This document shows positions 8,568 through 17,880 of a stretch of DNA of 64,000 bases, one piece after another. A program made the position numbers and the translations under genes. Numbering within the stretch: the stretch's first letter is position 1; every line of letters begins with the position of its first letter. Below the pieces are notes generated by a model. The model made no database searches. It was not told the DNA's origin and saw only the letters and a list, made by a program, of their open reading frames with translations. The DNA is from Symplocastrum torsivum CPER-KK1 (GTDB lineage: Bacteria > Cyanobacteriota > Cyanobacteriia > Cyanobacteriales > Coleofasciculaceae), in NCBI GenBank assembly GCA_019358875.1, contig JAHHIF010000008.1, positions 1 to 64,000 on the forward strand, written 5' to 3'.

Positions 8568-10007
8568 TCAGGTTTTTTTAAGTCGTGGATAAAGGGATTG
8601 ATATCGCATCCAAGCCTCTTCTAGGGCTGAATCTACGGATTGGGGAGTTGCAGCAAGCGTTGGTGTGGCTGCCAGTTTGAGCGTGTCATTAGCATCTGCG
8701 TATACACCAATTCCGATACCCGCCACTAAAGCAGCACCCCGCGCGGAAGCAGCAGAAACGGTAGTTGCATAGAGGGGTATTCTCAATACATCAGTCAGTA
8801 ATTGTTTCCAAGGCATTTCTGCCGTTCCACCGCCTGCTAAACGCAGTTCTGTCGCTTTAAAACCTGTTGCCTCAAGTGCCTCTAAACCTTGTCGCAAGGC
8901 AAAGGCAACTCCCTCTAAAGCCGCCCGCATCAGGTGCGCCTGTGTGTGATGAAGTCCAAGCCCCACCCATGCCCCGCGTACATAAGGGTCAAGGTGTGGA
9001 GTTCGCTCACCCGTGAGGTATGGCAAAAATGTCAACCCTTCACATCCTGGGGGAACAAAAAACGCTTGAGTATAGACTTGCTCCCAGCTCAAACCGAGGA
9101 TACCTCGCACCCACTCAAGCGCTAACCCTGCATTTTGCATGGCTGCAAGGGTGTACCACTGGTTAGGTAAGGCGGTTCGATAGAGATGTGTACGACCCTG
9201 AGGATCGATAATGGGTTGGGAGCGAGGTGTAATGATTTGAGCGCCTGTGCCGATGGTTAGTTGAACTAAACCAGGTAGTAGTCCGTTACCAAGTGCCGCC
9301 GCTGCCGTATCCGCAGCACCAGCAATAACTCTTAAGCCAACTCTTAAGCCAAGATGCTCTGAAGCATCAGTTGTTAGGTAACCTGCGATCGCACTAGAGG
9401 AGATAATTTTTGGTAACCAATCACCACGTAGATTCAGCGCTGAGATTGCATCCCCAGCCCAGTTGTCCGCTACAACATCGTAAAGCAAAGTACCACTAGC
9501 ATCAGATGGTTCGGTTGCAACTTCTCCAGTCAGCCGTAACCGCAGCCAATCTTTTGGCTGGAGTGCCCAACGCGCTTCGGTGTAGACAGTAGCCTCGTGT
9601 TCTCGTAACCACAACAAAGTTGGCCCCGCCATTCCAGCCGTAATCGGGTTGCCCAATCGCTCTAGAATAGCGGCATCGAGCGAATGATAAGCGCTAAGCG
9701 TTGCACTAGAGCGAGTATCTGCCCAAAGGATAGCAGGACGCAGGGGCTGACCGGACTCCGACGCTAGGACAACACCATGCATTTGTCCTGAAAGTGCGAT
9801 CGCCTGTACCTGATCAGTGTGATTTCCCTCTGCCTTCCTAACAGCCTCGCCAACAGCTAACCACCAATCCCCTGGCTCAGACTCAGCCCATCCGGGGTGA
9901 GGTGCATGAACAGGATAGGAGCTTGATGCCTCACCTATTGCGGTTCCGTCTGTCGCTAGGAGCAATGCCTTAGCAGAGCCTGTTCCTAAATCTATGCCAA
10001 GCAGCAT
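8568..10007 (-). CDS. xylB: Xylulokinase (FGGY family)
   Basis: Xylulokinase phosphorylates D-xylulose to xylulose 5-phosphate for the pentose phosphate pathway. The protein starts with the sugar-kinase phosphate-1 motif GIDLGTGSAKALLL, has SGQMHGVV and ILWADTRSS typical of xylulokinases, and the C-terminal FGGY signature region (GFKATELRLAGGGTAEMPWK). I take ATG 10007 as start because TTGAGGAC lies just upstream; a TTG five codons earlier is also open. Length (about 479 residues) fits the family. The upstream kinase stop is about 20 bases away, so the genes may share a transcript, although they are functionally unrelated. Polyol dehydrogenase relics on both sides suggest its former partners are lost. 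Confidence 0.9.
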   Translation of the reverse strand: MLLGIDLGTGSAKALLLATDGTAIGEASSSYPVHAPHPGWAESEPGDWWLAVGEAVRKAEGNHTDQVQAIALSGQMHGVVLASESGQPLRPAILWADTRSSATLSAYHSLDAAILERLGNPITAGMAGPTLLWLREHEATVYTEARWALQPKDWLRLRLTGEVATEPSDASGTLLYDVVADNWAGDAISALNLRGDWLPKIISSSAIAGYLTTDASEHLGLRVGLRVIAGAADTAAAALGNGLLPGLVQLTIGTGAQIITPRSQPIIDPQGRTHLYRTALPNQWYTLAAMQNAGLALEWVRGILGLSWEQVYTQAFFVPPGCEGLTFLPYLTGERTPHLDPYVRGAWVGLGLHHTQAHLMRAALEGVAFALRQGLEALEATGFKATELRLAGGGTAEMPWKQLLTDVLRIPLYATTVSAASARGAALVAGIGIGVYADANDTLKLAATPTLAATPQSVDSALEEAWMRYQSLYPRLKKT

Positions 10008-10027
10008 TAGCGTCGTCCTCAAATCAT

Positions 10028-13000
10028 TCAGTATCTCAACAAACGGGCGATCGCTTTTACCAATTCATCAGGTTCGACAGGCTTTGAGATATGCATCCCA
10101 AATCCGGCAGCTAAGGCTTGCTGTTGGTTGATTTCTCCAGCATAGGCAGTAAGTGCGATCGCAGGAATCATACCTCCCTGTTCAGGTGACCACTTTCTAA
10201 TTTGCCGAATCAGGGAATAGCCATCCATCTCTGGCATCCCAATGTCACATAACAGCAAATCGGGGACAGATTGATTCAGGAGAGTCAACGCCTGTGCAGC
10301 CGAAGCGGCTGTCGTAACTTGTGCGCCAGATTGCATCAGGGTGAATGCTGCCAACTCCCGCATATCGGCATCGTCGTCCACAACCAAGACATGAATACCT
10401 GCTAAGTCTGTCGCACTTTCTGTGTGCCTGTCATCAGAAGAGGGTTCCGACTCAACAATGTTTAACGGGAGTCGGATGGTAAATGTAGCCCCTAAGTTCT
10501 GTCCTAAGCTGTCTGCTTCAACGGTTCCTCCATGCAATTCGGTAAAATGCCGGACGATCGCCAGTCCCAATCCCAATCCGCCAAATTGTCGGGTTGTTGT
10601 GCCATCTTCTTGACGGAAGTAGTCAAACACATAGGGTAAGAAGTCTGGACTGATGCCTTTTCCCGTATCTTTGACTTGAATCTGAGCATACATACCAACC
10701 TGCTCTAGTTGCACCTCGACTCGTCCTCCGGTTGGGGTGAACTTCACAGCATTGGAGAGGAGGTTCCAGACTACTTGTTGGAGGCGATTGGTATCGCCTG
10801 AAACCGTTCCTGAAATAGGATTAAATGTGGTCTGGATTTGAATGTGTTTGGCTTCGGCTGCCAGTCGTACCGTTTCCAGGGCGGCTTCTATCATTACTGC
10901 TAGATTCACGGGAGCGACGTTTAACGTCATTTTTCCTTGCAGAATGCGCGAGACATCCAACAAGTCCTCAATTAATTGCGCTTGCAGCTTGGCGTTGCGT
11001 TCAATCGTTTCCAGGGCTTGCTGCGTTTTTGTGCCATCTAATCGCCCAGTTCGGAGCAATTTTGTCCAACCCAGAATCGGGTTGAGGGGCGATCGCAACT
11101 CGTGGGACAACACCGCCAAGAATTCGTCTTTAATTCGGTTAGCGGCTTCTGCTTTTGTGCGATCGCGTTGAGCCACCCGGTACAACTGAGCATTGTCGAT
11201 CGCCAAGGATGCACGACGAGCCAATTCCTCTGCCAGTTGCAAATCTGCCAAGGTGTACTGTCGTTCAGATTCGGCTGAGACAAAGGAGATGACCCCTAGA
11301 ATTCGTGCCTGAGTTCGTAGTGGCACCGTCATTACAGATCTAAATCCCACCTGCCGCAGAATCTCTAAATGTTCTGCGTCATGCGCTACCTGTACCAACA
11401 ACTCATCGGGGATATCCGGCAGCAAGTCAGATTGCCCAGTTCGCAATGTAAATGCACTACCACGAGGGTCATCGGGGTTTAGTGGATACTTGTCTCTAAT
11501 TTGATGTGCCCATTCCAGTTTCGCAGGGTCGATGTGAGCCACCGCGATCTGCTCGATCGCACCATCCTCTTCTATCATGTGAACCGTACACCAGTCCGCT
11601 AATTGGGGCACTGTAAGCTGCGCGACTCGCTCTAGAGTCGTTTGATAATCCAGGGAGGATGCAAGGACGGCACTTGCCTCAGACAGAAAGCGTTGGGCAA
11701 GCTCTAACCTGACGCGCTCAGTCACATCGACTACATAGACTAGAACCCCTTCTACCTGACCATTTGAGTTAACAGTCGGAAGATAGTAAACGTTGTAGTA
11801 ACCGGGACGGCGATCGCTACGTCCGGGAACATTCACCGCAAAGTTCGGTGAAATGAAAGGATTCCCTGTGGTGTAGATCTGATGAAAGACTTCAACTAAT
11901 TGAGGATCGGACTGGCCGAAAAGTTCTGCAATGGATTGTCCTAAGTGTTGTTCGCGAGTTAATCCATTAATTTCTGCTAAGGCTTCGTTGATGGCAATAA
12001 ATCGCTGCTGGGCATCTAACAGGGCAAGTCCAATCGGGGATGTATTAAAAATAGTTGCCAATTGGTGCTGTGCCGCTTCTGCCTCTGTACGGGCAATGCG
12101 TTCGCGCTCTAGTAGTTGTTCTCGTTCCTGTTCCGCTTGCTTGCGTTCTGTGATCTCAATGACGGCTCCGATCGAATGCTTGGGATTTCCCTGACTATCA
12201 TAAGTAAGCTGACCTCTCGCTTCGACCCAGTGAATGGAGCCATCTGACCAACGCAGGCGATATTCATGGTGATACTCCTTCTTGTCAGCTATGGCTTGCT
12301 GAAGTTTTGCCTCAGCTTCTGCTAGGTCATCAGGATGAACCCGACTTGCCCAAACCTTATAGCCCGGTTCGCACTCATTCGGTTTTAGCCCTAGTATCGT
12401 GAAGTGACCTTCTGACCAAAGCAAGGCATCGGTCTGCATATCCCAGTCCCACGTTCCCATGCGTCCGACCTTCAGCGCGAGTTGCAGGTGAGCTTCACTT
12501 TCGCGCAATTCCTCTTCTGAGCGCGATCGCTCCACGGCTAGCCAGGTTTTTTGAGCAATTCGCTCCATCAGCACCACATCTTCCTCCGTCCAGTGGCGAA
12601 CAGAGACATGGTGCAGCACAAACACGGCGACAAAACGTCCTGCTTTCACTAACGGGACACACAGAATAGATTTTGTCTGGATTGCATCAAAGCTCGCCGT
12701 TTCCACTCCGGTAGTTCGAGGATCGCGCTCGACATCATCAACGATTAAGGTTTTGCCCTGCCTGAGTTCAGCAATAATTTCGGGTCCATAGGAATCCATG
12801 TGGTGTTTACCCACCACGCTGATCGCACCATTGCAATAGTCGCGATCAATAATGACATATTCCTGCGTTGGGTCAATTTCACCGTAGCTACAGCGACTGA
12901 CACCAAAGTGTTGCCCTGTGGCACAAACCACTTTCCACATAATTTCCTTGGGGTCTTGAATGGCACGAATCGCGTCATTCAATTCGATCAGGAATTGCTG

Positions 13001-15766
13001 CTGTCTCTCCTTGTGCTGAAGTTCTGCCAGTAATTCCTCAATCTGTTGCCTTGCCCGCACCTGGGCTGTCACTTCGATGTTATAAATCAAGACGCCCTGA
13101 ATGGTTCCCTCAGCATCTTGCCAAGCCGGACAGATGCAGTTGAAAAATCCCTCTTCCAACACACCATCACCGTTCCGATCCCAGTAAGCAGGCGACTCAT
13201 ACCGAATAAATGTTTCTCCCGTTCGATAAACCTGTTCAAGCACGTCAAAGTAAATTTGCCCCTCTATCTCCGGGAAAACATCCCGAATTGATTTGCCGAT
13301 CATGTCTGGAGTGCGTCCAGTCCCTTGCAGGTAGGTGGGATTGGCAAATTCATACACAAGATCGGCACCTTTAACAATGGCAATCATGGCAGGCAATTGC
13401 ATCAGGATGTCATGCAACCGCTTGCGTTCGCTTTCTGCTTCGAGTCGGGCAGCTTGTTCTCGTTTTAAAAGGCGATCGCGCTCTGCTTCCATCTGTTTGC
13501 GTTCTGTAATATCAACCGAAACGCCAATCATGCGAACTCCCCGTCCGGTTTCATCCAGGTAAACTCGTCCCTGACTGTTGATCCAGCGCACAACGCCGTC
13601 TGGACTAATTACCCGATACTCCTGTGCGTAGGACTGTTCTCCAGACATTGCCCGTTGGGCCGCTTGCATCACCTGTTGTCGATCGTCTGGATGAATGAGC
13701 GCAAAAAAGTCCTCTCCCGTGCCTTCGTGAAAACCCCAAACGTCTAGAGCATTGGTAGAACACACAACCTGATAAGTCTGCAAATCCATATCCCAGACAA
13801 CTGTCTGAGCTGCCCTCAGTGCCAATCGCAGGCGTTCTTCGCTCTCTCGTAATGCCTGTTCAACTTGTTTGTAATCGGTCACATCACGAGCAATACTCAG
13901 TACCGTTTCCACGGAGCCATCGCTGGCACATTCAGGTACGATACGCGACTGATACCATCGACTACCATAAGAAGTCGGAAATTTAAATTCAATCGTCTTT
14001 TCTTGTCCCGTTGCAAAGACTTGCCGTAAACTATCATGCCAAAAACGATAGAGGTCTTCTGGCATTCCTAGCTCAACATTGGTCTTGCCAACAAATTGCT
14101 CTGATGGAATACCTGTTGCCAGTTCTACAGAAGGGCTGACATAAAGGTGACGAAATTCTGAATCGATTCGGCTAATAATATCCGGGGCATTTTCAGCCAC
14201 CATTTTGAACTGTTGCTCTCGCTGCCACAGTTTGCGTTCCAAGCGTTTGCGCTCTGTTAAGTCGATTAAGAAGCCTACACCTAAATTGTTGGGTTCTCCT
14301 AAATAGGCAGTCCCAATTAAAACGGGAACTCGGCTACCATCTTTACGAATGTATTCTTTCTCAAACGGCGCATGGCGACCAAGTTGTTTCATCTGTGCCA
14401 TTGCTTGCTCGTCTAAATGTCGAAACTCCGGTGGAGTAATCTCCAGGAAGTTTACCTCTCCCGATAAAACTTCTTCTCGTGTGTACCCTAAAGTGGCAAG
14501 CCAAGCGTCGTTGACTTCCAGAATATTGCCTTGAAAATCGCCAACAATAATGCCAATGAGATTCGCCTCCAATAATCCTCGTAGCCGCGATTCGCTCTTG
14601 AGTAAGGCTTGCTCCATCCGTTTGCGTTCCCGTAGCGCAGCTTGCTGTTCGCTCACGTCTTGAAAGATAGCAACCGCTGCAACAATCTGCCCCTGATTAT
14701 CTAAAATTGGTGCTGAGTTGACGTTAACGAAAATGCAGTTACCATCATCTCGATGAATTGCTATCTCTTCGTTGGTAACGACTTCACCTGTTTTTAGCGA
14801 TCGCACCAATGGATATTCATGAGGCGAATAGAGTTGACCATCTAAGCGAAAGATTTCACATGGAATAATGGGTGCATAGTCCTCAAGCTCAAGCAACTGT
14901 TCGTAGCCATACCCAACAATTTGCTTGGTTTGTTCGTTAGCCAGAACTAATTTACCGGATGCCGCATCGGCAATCATGACTCCAGCAGGCATCTGTCGCA
15001 AAACGGCTTCAAATCGGGCGCGTTCAATTTCAAGCTCGTGCAACAACCTTTCTCGTTCTGCCTCTGCTTGCTTGCGATCACTCACATCCCGAAAATAAAC
15101 GGCTACCCCTGCTGTAGAGGGATAAGCATTCACCTCTAACCAACACTCGACAGGTTCCCCTTCTTCCCAGGAAACAGGAACCTGTTGGGCTACTGCCCGA
15201 TGGAGTTCCTGATAGGCAATTCCACCAACCAACTCAGGAAAAACCTCATGCCAAACGTGCTTCCCCAGTAACTCTTCTGGCGTTTTGTGCAGGATTTTAG
15301 CCGCCGCCCAATTCACGTAGGTGTAGTGCCAGTTGCGATCGAAGGCGACAAACGCATCCGTAATGCTTTCAAGAATCATTGCCACCTTGCGCTCCGTTTC
15401 TTGGGCAGCGATCGCATCTGGAGCATTCTCTAATAAGGCTTCTAACTCCTGTTTCTGACGCTGCAAGGTTGCGATCGCTTGCTGCTGTTCAAGAATCTGC
15501 TCCTGTAGCGAAATAATTTGAGTATCCGCCCCATTTTTCTCAGAATCAAGAAGCTGTTCGCCTTCAAGAGTGCGGGCAAAGCATTCAATGACTTCAGAGC
15601 GAGAATTTCCTCGCCTCTGAGCCTCTTTATCGAGCGATCGCCATGCTGTATTGGTCAGAGATACGCTAACTCGTTGTTTCGTCTCTGAGTGCCAATTGCT
15701 AACAAACTTGCCTGTGGCGTCGCGCTTCATGAAGAGCCATCCGTATGCATACACGGTCTTCTCCAT
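10028..15766 (-). CDS. Giant multi-PAS/GAF hybrid histidine kinase with N-terminal ribbon-helix-helix-like segment
   Basis: This protein of 1,912 residues has many sensory domains and no evident membrane helix. In order: a ribbon-helix-helix-like segment (about 31-70; QRVSVSLTNTAWRSLDKEA then SRSEVIECFARTL), a coiled coil (about 80-115), six PAS domains (about 125-230, 250-370, 390-505, 515-630, 640-755, 785-900), a GAF domain (about 930-1085), two more PAS (about 1095-1215, 1240-1350), a second GAF (about 1360-1520), HisKA with LSHELRSPLNP (His near 1554), HATPase (GGLGLGLAIVRHF), and a receiver with Asp near 1841 (LLLCDIGMPEMDG). The sensed signals are unknown. A start at Met13 is possible. 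The DNA-binding-like N-terminus on a kinase is unusual. Phosphotransfer should go from His to the attached receiver and then to an unknown partner. Confidence 0.9.
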   Translation of the reverse strand: MEKTVYAYGWLFMKRDATGKFVSNWHSETKQRVSVSLTNTAWRSLDKEAQRRGNSRSEVIECFARTLEGEQLLDSEKNGADTQIISLQEQILEQQQAIATLQRQKQELEALLENAPDAIAAQETERKVAMILESITDAFVAFDRNWHYTYVNWAAAKILHKTPEELLGKHVWHEVFPELVGGIAYQELHRAVAQQVPVSWEEGEPVECWLEVNAYPSTAGVAVYFRDVSDRKQAEAERERLLHELEIERARFEAVLRQMPAGVMIADAASGKLVLANEQTKQIVGYGYEQLLELEDYAPIIPCEIFRLDGQLYSPHEYPLVRSLKTGEVVTNEEIAIHRDDGNCIFVNVNSAPILDNQGQIVAAVAIFQDVSEQQAALRERKRMEQALLKSESRLRGLLEANLIGIIVGDFQGNILEVNDAWLATLGYTREEVLSGEVNFLEITPPEFRHLDEQAMAQMKQLGRHAPFEKEYIRKDGSRVPVLIGTAYLGEPNNLGVGFLIDLTERKRLERKLWQREQQFKMVAENAPDIISRIDSEFRHLYVSPSVELATGIPSEQFVGKTNVELGMPEDLYRFWHDSLRQVFATGQEKTIEFKFPTSYGSRWYQSRIVPECASDGSVETVLSIARDVTDYKQVEQALRESEERLRLALRAAQTVVWDMDLQTYQVVCSTNALDVWGFHEGTGEDFFALIHPDDRQQVMQAAQRAMSGEQSYAQEYRVISPDGVVRWINSQGRVYLDETGRGVRMIGVSVDITERKQMEAERDRLLKREQAARLEAESERKRLHDILMQLPAMIAIVKGADLVYEFANPTYLQGTGRTPDMIGKSIRDVFPEIEGQIYFDVLEQVYRTGETFIRYESPAYWDRNGDGVLEEGFFNCICPAWQDAEGTIQGVLIYNIEVTAQVRARQQIEELLAELQHKERQQQFLIELNDAIRAIQDPKEIMWKVVCATGQHFGVSRCSYGEIDPTQEYVIIDRDYCNGAISVVGKHHMDSYGPEIIAELRQGKTLIVDDVERDPRTTGVETASFDAIQTKSILCVPLVKAGRFVAVFVLHHVSVRHWTEEDVVLMERIAQKTWLAVERSRSEEELRESEAHLQLALKVGRMGTWDWDMQTDALLWSEGHFTILGLKPNECEPGYKVWASRVHPDDLAEAEAKLQQAIADKKEYHHEYRLRWSDGSIHWVEARGQLTYDSQGNPKHSIGAVIEITERKQAEQEREQLLERERIARTEAEAAQHQLATIFNTSPIGLALLDAQQRFIAINEALAEINGLTREQHLGQSIAELFGQSDPQLVEVFHQIYTTGNPFISPNFAVNVPGRSDRRPGYYNVYYLPTVNSNGQVEGVLVYVVDVTERVRLELAQRFLSEASAVLASSLDYQTTLERVAQLTVPQLADWCTVHMIEEDGAIEQIAVAHIDPAKLEWAHQIRDKYPLNPDDPRGSAFTLRTGQSDLLPDIPDELLVQVAHDAEHLEILRQVGFRSVMTVPLRTQARILGVISFVSAESERQYTLADLQLAEELARRASLAIDNAQLYRVAQRDRTKAEAANRIKDEFLAVLSHELRSPLNPILGWTKLLRTGRLDGTKTQQALETIERNAKLQAQLIEDLLDVSRILQGKMTLNVAPVNLAVMIEAALETVRLAAEAKHIQIQTTFNPISGTVSGDTNRLQQVVWNLLSNAVKFTPTGGRVEVQLEQVGMYAQIQVKDTGKGISPDFLPYVFDYFRQEDGTTTRQFGGLGLGLAIVRHFTELHGGTVEADSLGQNLGATFTIRLPLNIVESEPSSDDRHTESATDLAGIHVLVVDDDADMRELAAFTLMQSGAQVTTAASAAQALTLLNQSVPDLLLCDIGMPEMDGYSLIRQIRKWSPEQGGMIPAIALTAYAGEINQQQALAAGFGMHISKPVEPDELVKAIARLLRY

Positions 15767-15881
15767 TCAAGCTAAGTTACTCCCTGAGGAAAATCCGCCT
15801 TAAGATAGATGGTTTGGCTAGAGGGAAGACGGCTTAGGGGGACTTAGACATTTTCTAGCTAGAAGATATTAAGTAATGCCA

Positions 15882-16020
15882 TTACTGTGCCTGCGACAAT
15901 CGGACGAGCGTTCCTTTAGCACCAAACTCATGCAAACTGCTCAACTTGTCAGCAACAGTCTCGACGAAACGTGGCGACTGTACTAAATCTCCAAAAATCT
16001 GGAATCCTCCGAGAAACCCT
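15882..16020 (-). pseudogene. C-terminal remnant of a mannitol/polyol 2-dehydrogenase-like gene
   Basis: On the minus strand an open stretch of about 45 codons ending in TAA at 15884-15882 reads FQIFGDLVQSPRFVETVADK and continues to a GAKGTLVRL end. This matches my recollection of the C-terminal helix pair of mannitol-2-dehydrogenase-type polyol dehydrogenases (FGDL..xPRF...L.sLhe.Ga..tL). Nothing upstream continues the gene, so it is a 3' relic. Such dehydrogenases commonly sit beside xylulokinase genes, and xylB lies on the same strand just beyond the kinase. Assignment is from memory of the family and is moderate only. Confidence 0.45.
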
Positions 16021-16117
16021 GCCGTTCTAGCGCAGGGAGGGTGATTGTAGTATTTTGCAATTGATCAATGATGTTCACAGCAGGTAAGCTAATACTCAAT
16101 TACAAGGGTTAATCACC

Positions 16118-16423
16118 ATGACATTACTTGTAGTCGTTTTAGTTTCTGTTTACCTGCTGTTCGCTTGGTACTTTTTCAAGATCTGGCTAAGGTTTTTCGA
16201 GAGAGATACCGAGATGACGCTTGAGGAAAGGCGTTTGTCTTGGGTAGTTTTGTTTATAGGGACGCTTGCCTGGCCGCTTGTGGTTCCTATCTCTTATCTA
16301 ACGCTTTTAGAAAAAAAACTAAAAAATCAGGAAGCGAGTTCGGGAAGTGACAAAGTAGTGGATATCAGTGATGATTCAGACATGAATGACTCCAAACACT
16401 GGACAGTCCATAGTTACAATTAG
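16118..16423 (+). CDS. Small two-helix membrane protein, function unknown
   Basis: This is a protein of 101 residues. It has hydrophobic segments at about residues 2-23 and 42-65, separated by a charged loop (RFFERDTEMTLEERRLSW), and a polar acidic tail. This topology resembles small conserved cyanobacterial membrane proteins of unknown function. The ATG is preceded by AAGGGTTAATCACC, an acceptable ribosome-binding site. Its 3' end overlaps the relic of a CocE-like hydrolase gene on the other strand, so the last residues may be recently acquired. No function is proposed. Confidence 0.6.
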   Translation: MTLLVVVLVSVYLLFAWYFFKIWLRFFERDTEMTLEERRLSWVVLFIGTLAWPLVVPISYLTLLEKKLKNQEASSGSDKVVDISDDSDMNDSKHWTVHSYN

Positions 16424-16500
16424 TGATTCAGAGCAGACAGTAACACTTGTGAAGGTCGCGTGCCTCCACAACTTACGGTCAACGTCACAATTTGAGTCTC
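16420..16500 (-). pseudogene. 3' relic of a second CocE/NonD-type hydrolase gene
   Basis: The minus strand encodes TQIVTLTVSCGGTRPSQVLL and a stop (TAA at 16422-16420). This is nearly identical to the C-terminus of the intact hydrolase gene that ends at 18465 (AQIVTLTVSCGGDQPSQVLL). The nucleotide similarity is also evident (gcctccacaa.ttacggt). An in-frame stop lies directly upstream of the matching part, so only the last 25 or so codons remain. It points to a past duplication or a rearrangement. Confidence 0.75.
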
Positions 16501-16502
16501 TC

Positions 16503-16515
16503 AGGACTTACGCCA
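16503..16515. repeat. Dispersed AGGACTTACG motif
   Basis: The string aggacttacg occurs here and again at 17670 and 24661, and a shorter form (aaggacttac) at 31395. Such motifs often mark ends of small mobile or repetitive elements in cyanobacteria; no complete element with paired ends could be delimited here. Confidence 0.3.
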
Positions 16516-16694
16516 AATCCTCTATCAAACGCTATGTGGGGTAGGGTACGTTAAACAACGCACTCTGCTTTTGGAGTTGGATTGAAGTTGAAAGTGCACA
16601 GGGCAAAGGAACAAGCTTTATCATTAAGTTGCCTAAATTTCTCTATTAGTTAGCTGAGTTACTCGTAGGCTTATGTTTAGCAAGAGAACGGGAG

Positions 16695-16910
16695 ATGGTC
16701 AAAAAGAAAAAGACTGAGAGAATCTGGATCTACAAACGCACACCTGATGGTTGGGAAGTCTGTCTTGACGGTAAAACTAAAGGCATCGTTGTCAAGGACG
16801 GTCCTGCCGAAACTCCTTGGAGATGGAAATCGCAAGGCAAGAGTGAAGGGCTTCACCATACCAGGAATGAGGCAGCAGCAGCACTTTTGCAAGCTTACAA
16901 AGAAAGGTAA
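16695..16910 (+). CDS. Small basic hypothetical protein
   Basis: This 71-residue protein is Lys-rich at the N-terminus (MVKKKKTERIWIYKRTPDGW), with a middle that looks like a small beta-sheet (GWEVCLDGKTKGIVVKDG) and a C-terminal helix (EAAAALLQAY). GGGAG sits immediately before the ATG. A clear hairpin terminator follows at 16914-16950. The codon usage and terminator make it a likely real gene. I do not recognise the family; the build is reminiscent of small nucleic-acid-binding or DUF-type cyanobacterial proteins. Confidence 0.6.
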   Translation: MVKKKKTERIWIYKRTPDGWEVCLDGKTKGIVVKDGPAETPWRWKSQGKSEGLHHTRNEAAAALLQAYKER

Positions 16911-16913
16911 AAA

Positions 16914-16950
16914 CAAGCCCCTGGACAACGACACCAAGGGCTTTGTGTTT
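16914..16950 (+). terminator. Hairpin terminator after the 71-residue gene
   Basis: The stem AAGCCC (16915-16920) pairs with GGGCTT (16938-16943), extended by CTGG/CCA, and is followed by the T-rich run tgtgttt. It directly follows the stop at 16910. The rest of 16951-17294 shows no gene I can support. Confidence 0.55.
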
Positions 16951-17294
16951 GGGTGGGGTGCAATCTCTAAGTAAACAAAAGTAATAGCTGATCAACAATT
17001 AAATAGCCTTAAGGGGGTGTCCAAAAATAACTCCACCATTTCGTGCCGGTAGGAAAGACTTGTGTCTGAGTTTCCAATGTCAGAAATTAAGGGAGCCAAC
17101 ACAGCCTCAATTATGAGAAATCCGAGTTCTGGATCTTTTTTTTCAGGCTAAGTCGCCCAGCTCCAGGCAAACATACCCGTCCCATTCACGCTTGAGGTGA
17201 AGGCAATCATCAGGGTGCATCTACCTCTGAACAACGTGCTTGAGTAATTAGGACTTGACAAGGCATTGGGCAAGTCAGAGTTACCTCACTCACA

Positions 17295-17531
17295 TTATTT
17301 GGCTGAAATTTCACGTACTACTTTTAGCCGTCCCCGTTTCAAGGCATACAGCAACCTATCAATTGAGGCTCTCTCCTGTTCGGCGAGTTCTTCCTCTAAC
17401 AAGGCTGCCATTAACCCATATTGGTCGGCTAGTGTGATTCGACCAGAGCTACTAACTTGAGCGAATAAATCAGACATCGCGCCAGGGATAAGGCGAATCT
17501 GAGATAGCGTCTTCCAGGAGGAGTTTGACAC
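17295..17531 (-). CDS. Small conserved cyanobacterial hypothetical protein
   Basis: This protein of about 78 residues has the core SGRITLADQYGLMAALLEEE, then RASIDRLLYALKRGRLKVV. This pattern recurs in many short cyanobacterial proteins of unknown function, often near toxin-antitoxin genes. The start is taken as GTG 17531; ATG at 17477 would give 60 residues and still keep the conserved core. Helical and mixed charged; no catalytic motif seen. It has no partner gene within 300 bases. I would not assign a function beyond conserved family. Confidence 0.6.
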   Translation of the reverse strand: MSNSSWKTLSQIRLIPGAMSDLFAQVSSSGRITLADQYGLMAALLEEELAEQERASIDRLLYALKRGRLKVVREISAK

Positions 17532-17880
17532 TTTTGTTTTATAAAGGTTTAGTAAAGTAGGTATTTATACCATAAAGCCTTTACAAAGATTTATGAGAGA
17601 TATGTATAAAAACTTAATAATTGCTATGTTTACGGTAACAAGTCTTTAGCCAGGTAGTCGCGTTGTGATAGGACTTACGACAGCATTAGCACTTTAGATA
17701 GATGAGCGAAATAGCATCAGGCTCTAGTCACTCTGACCTCACAAGCTTCTGCTTCAAACTGGCTTCTCCTAAGTGTTGCCTTTGGGTGACACTCTTTTAA
17801 GTAATGTATAAAGCTGATGAGCTTTCACCTCTTACGGAATTACATTTGGTTGTATTAGATGATTCCAGGGTAAATGAACT
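17532..17880. other. Intergenic region
   Basis: About 350 bases, AT-rich near 17540-17640, hold the promoters of the flanking genes. A small hairpin GGTAT-TT-ATACC occurs near 17560 and the AGGACTTACG repeat at 17670. Nothing else is supported. Confidence 0.4.

Noticed and set aside
8323..8592. 89-residue ORF as a complete gene
   Set aside because: It overlaps the end of era in another frame, and only the middle matches an SDR without cofactor-binding start or catalytic YxxxK; treated as a relic.
17041..17250. Possible transposase relic on the minus strand
   Set aside because: A short frame (MHPDDCLHLKREWDGYVCLE) looks protein-like but I cannot match it to a family, and no inverted ends were found.
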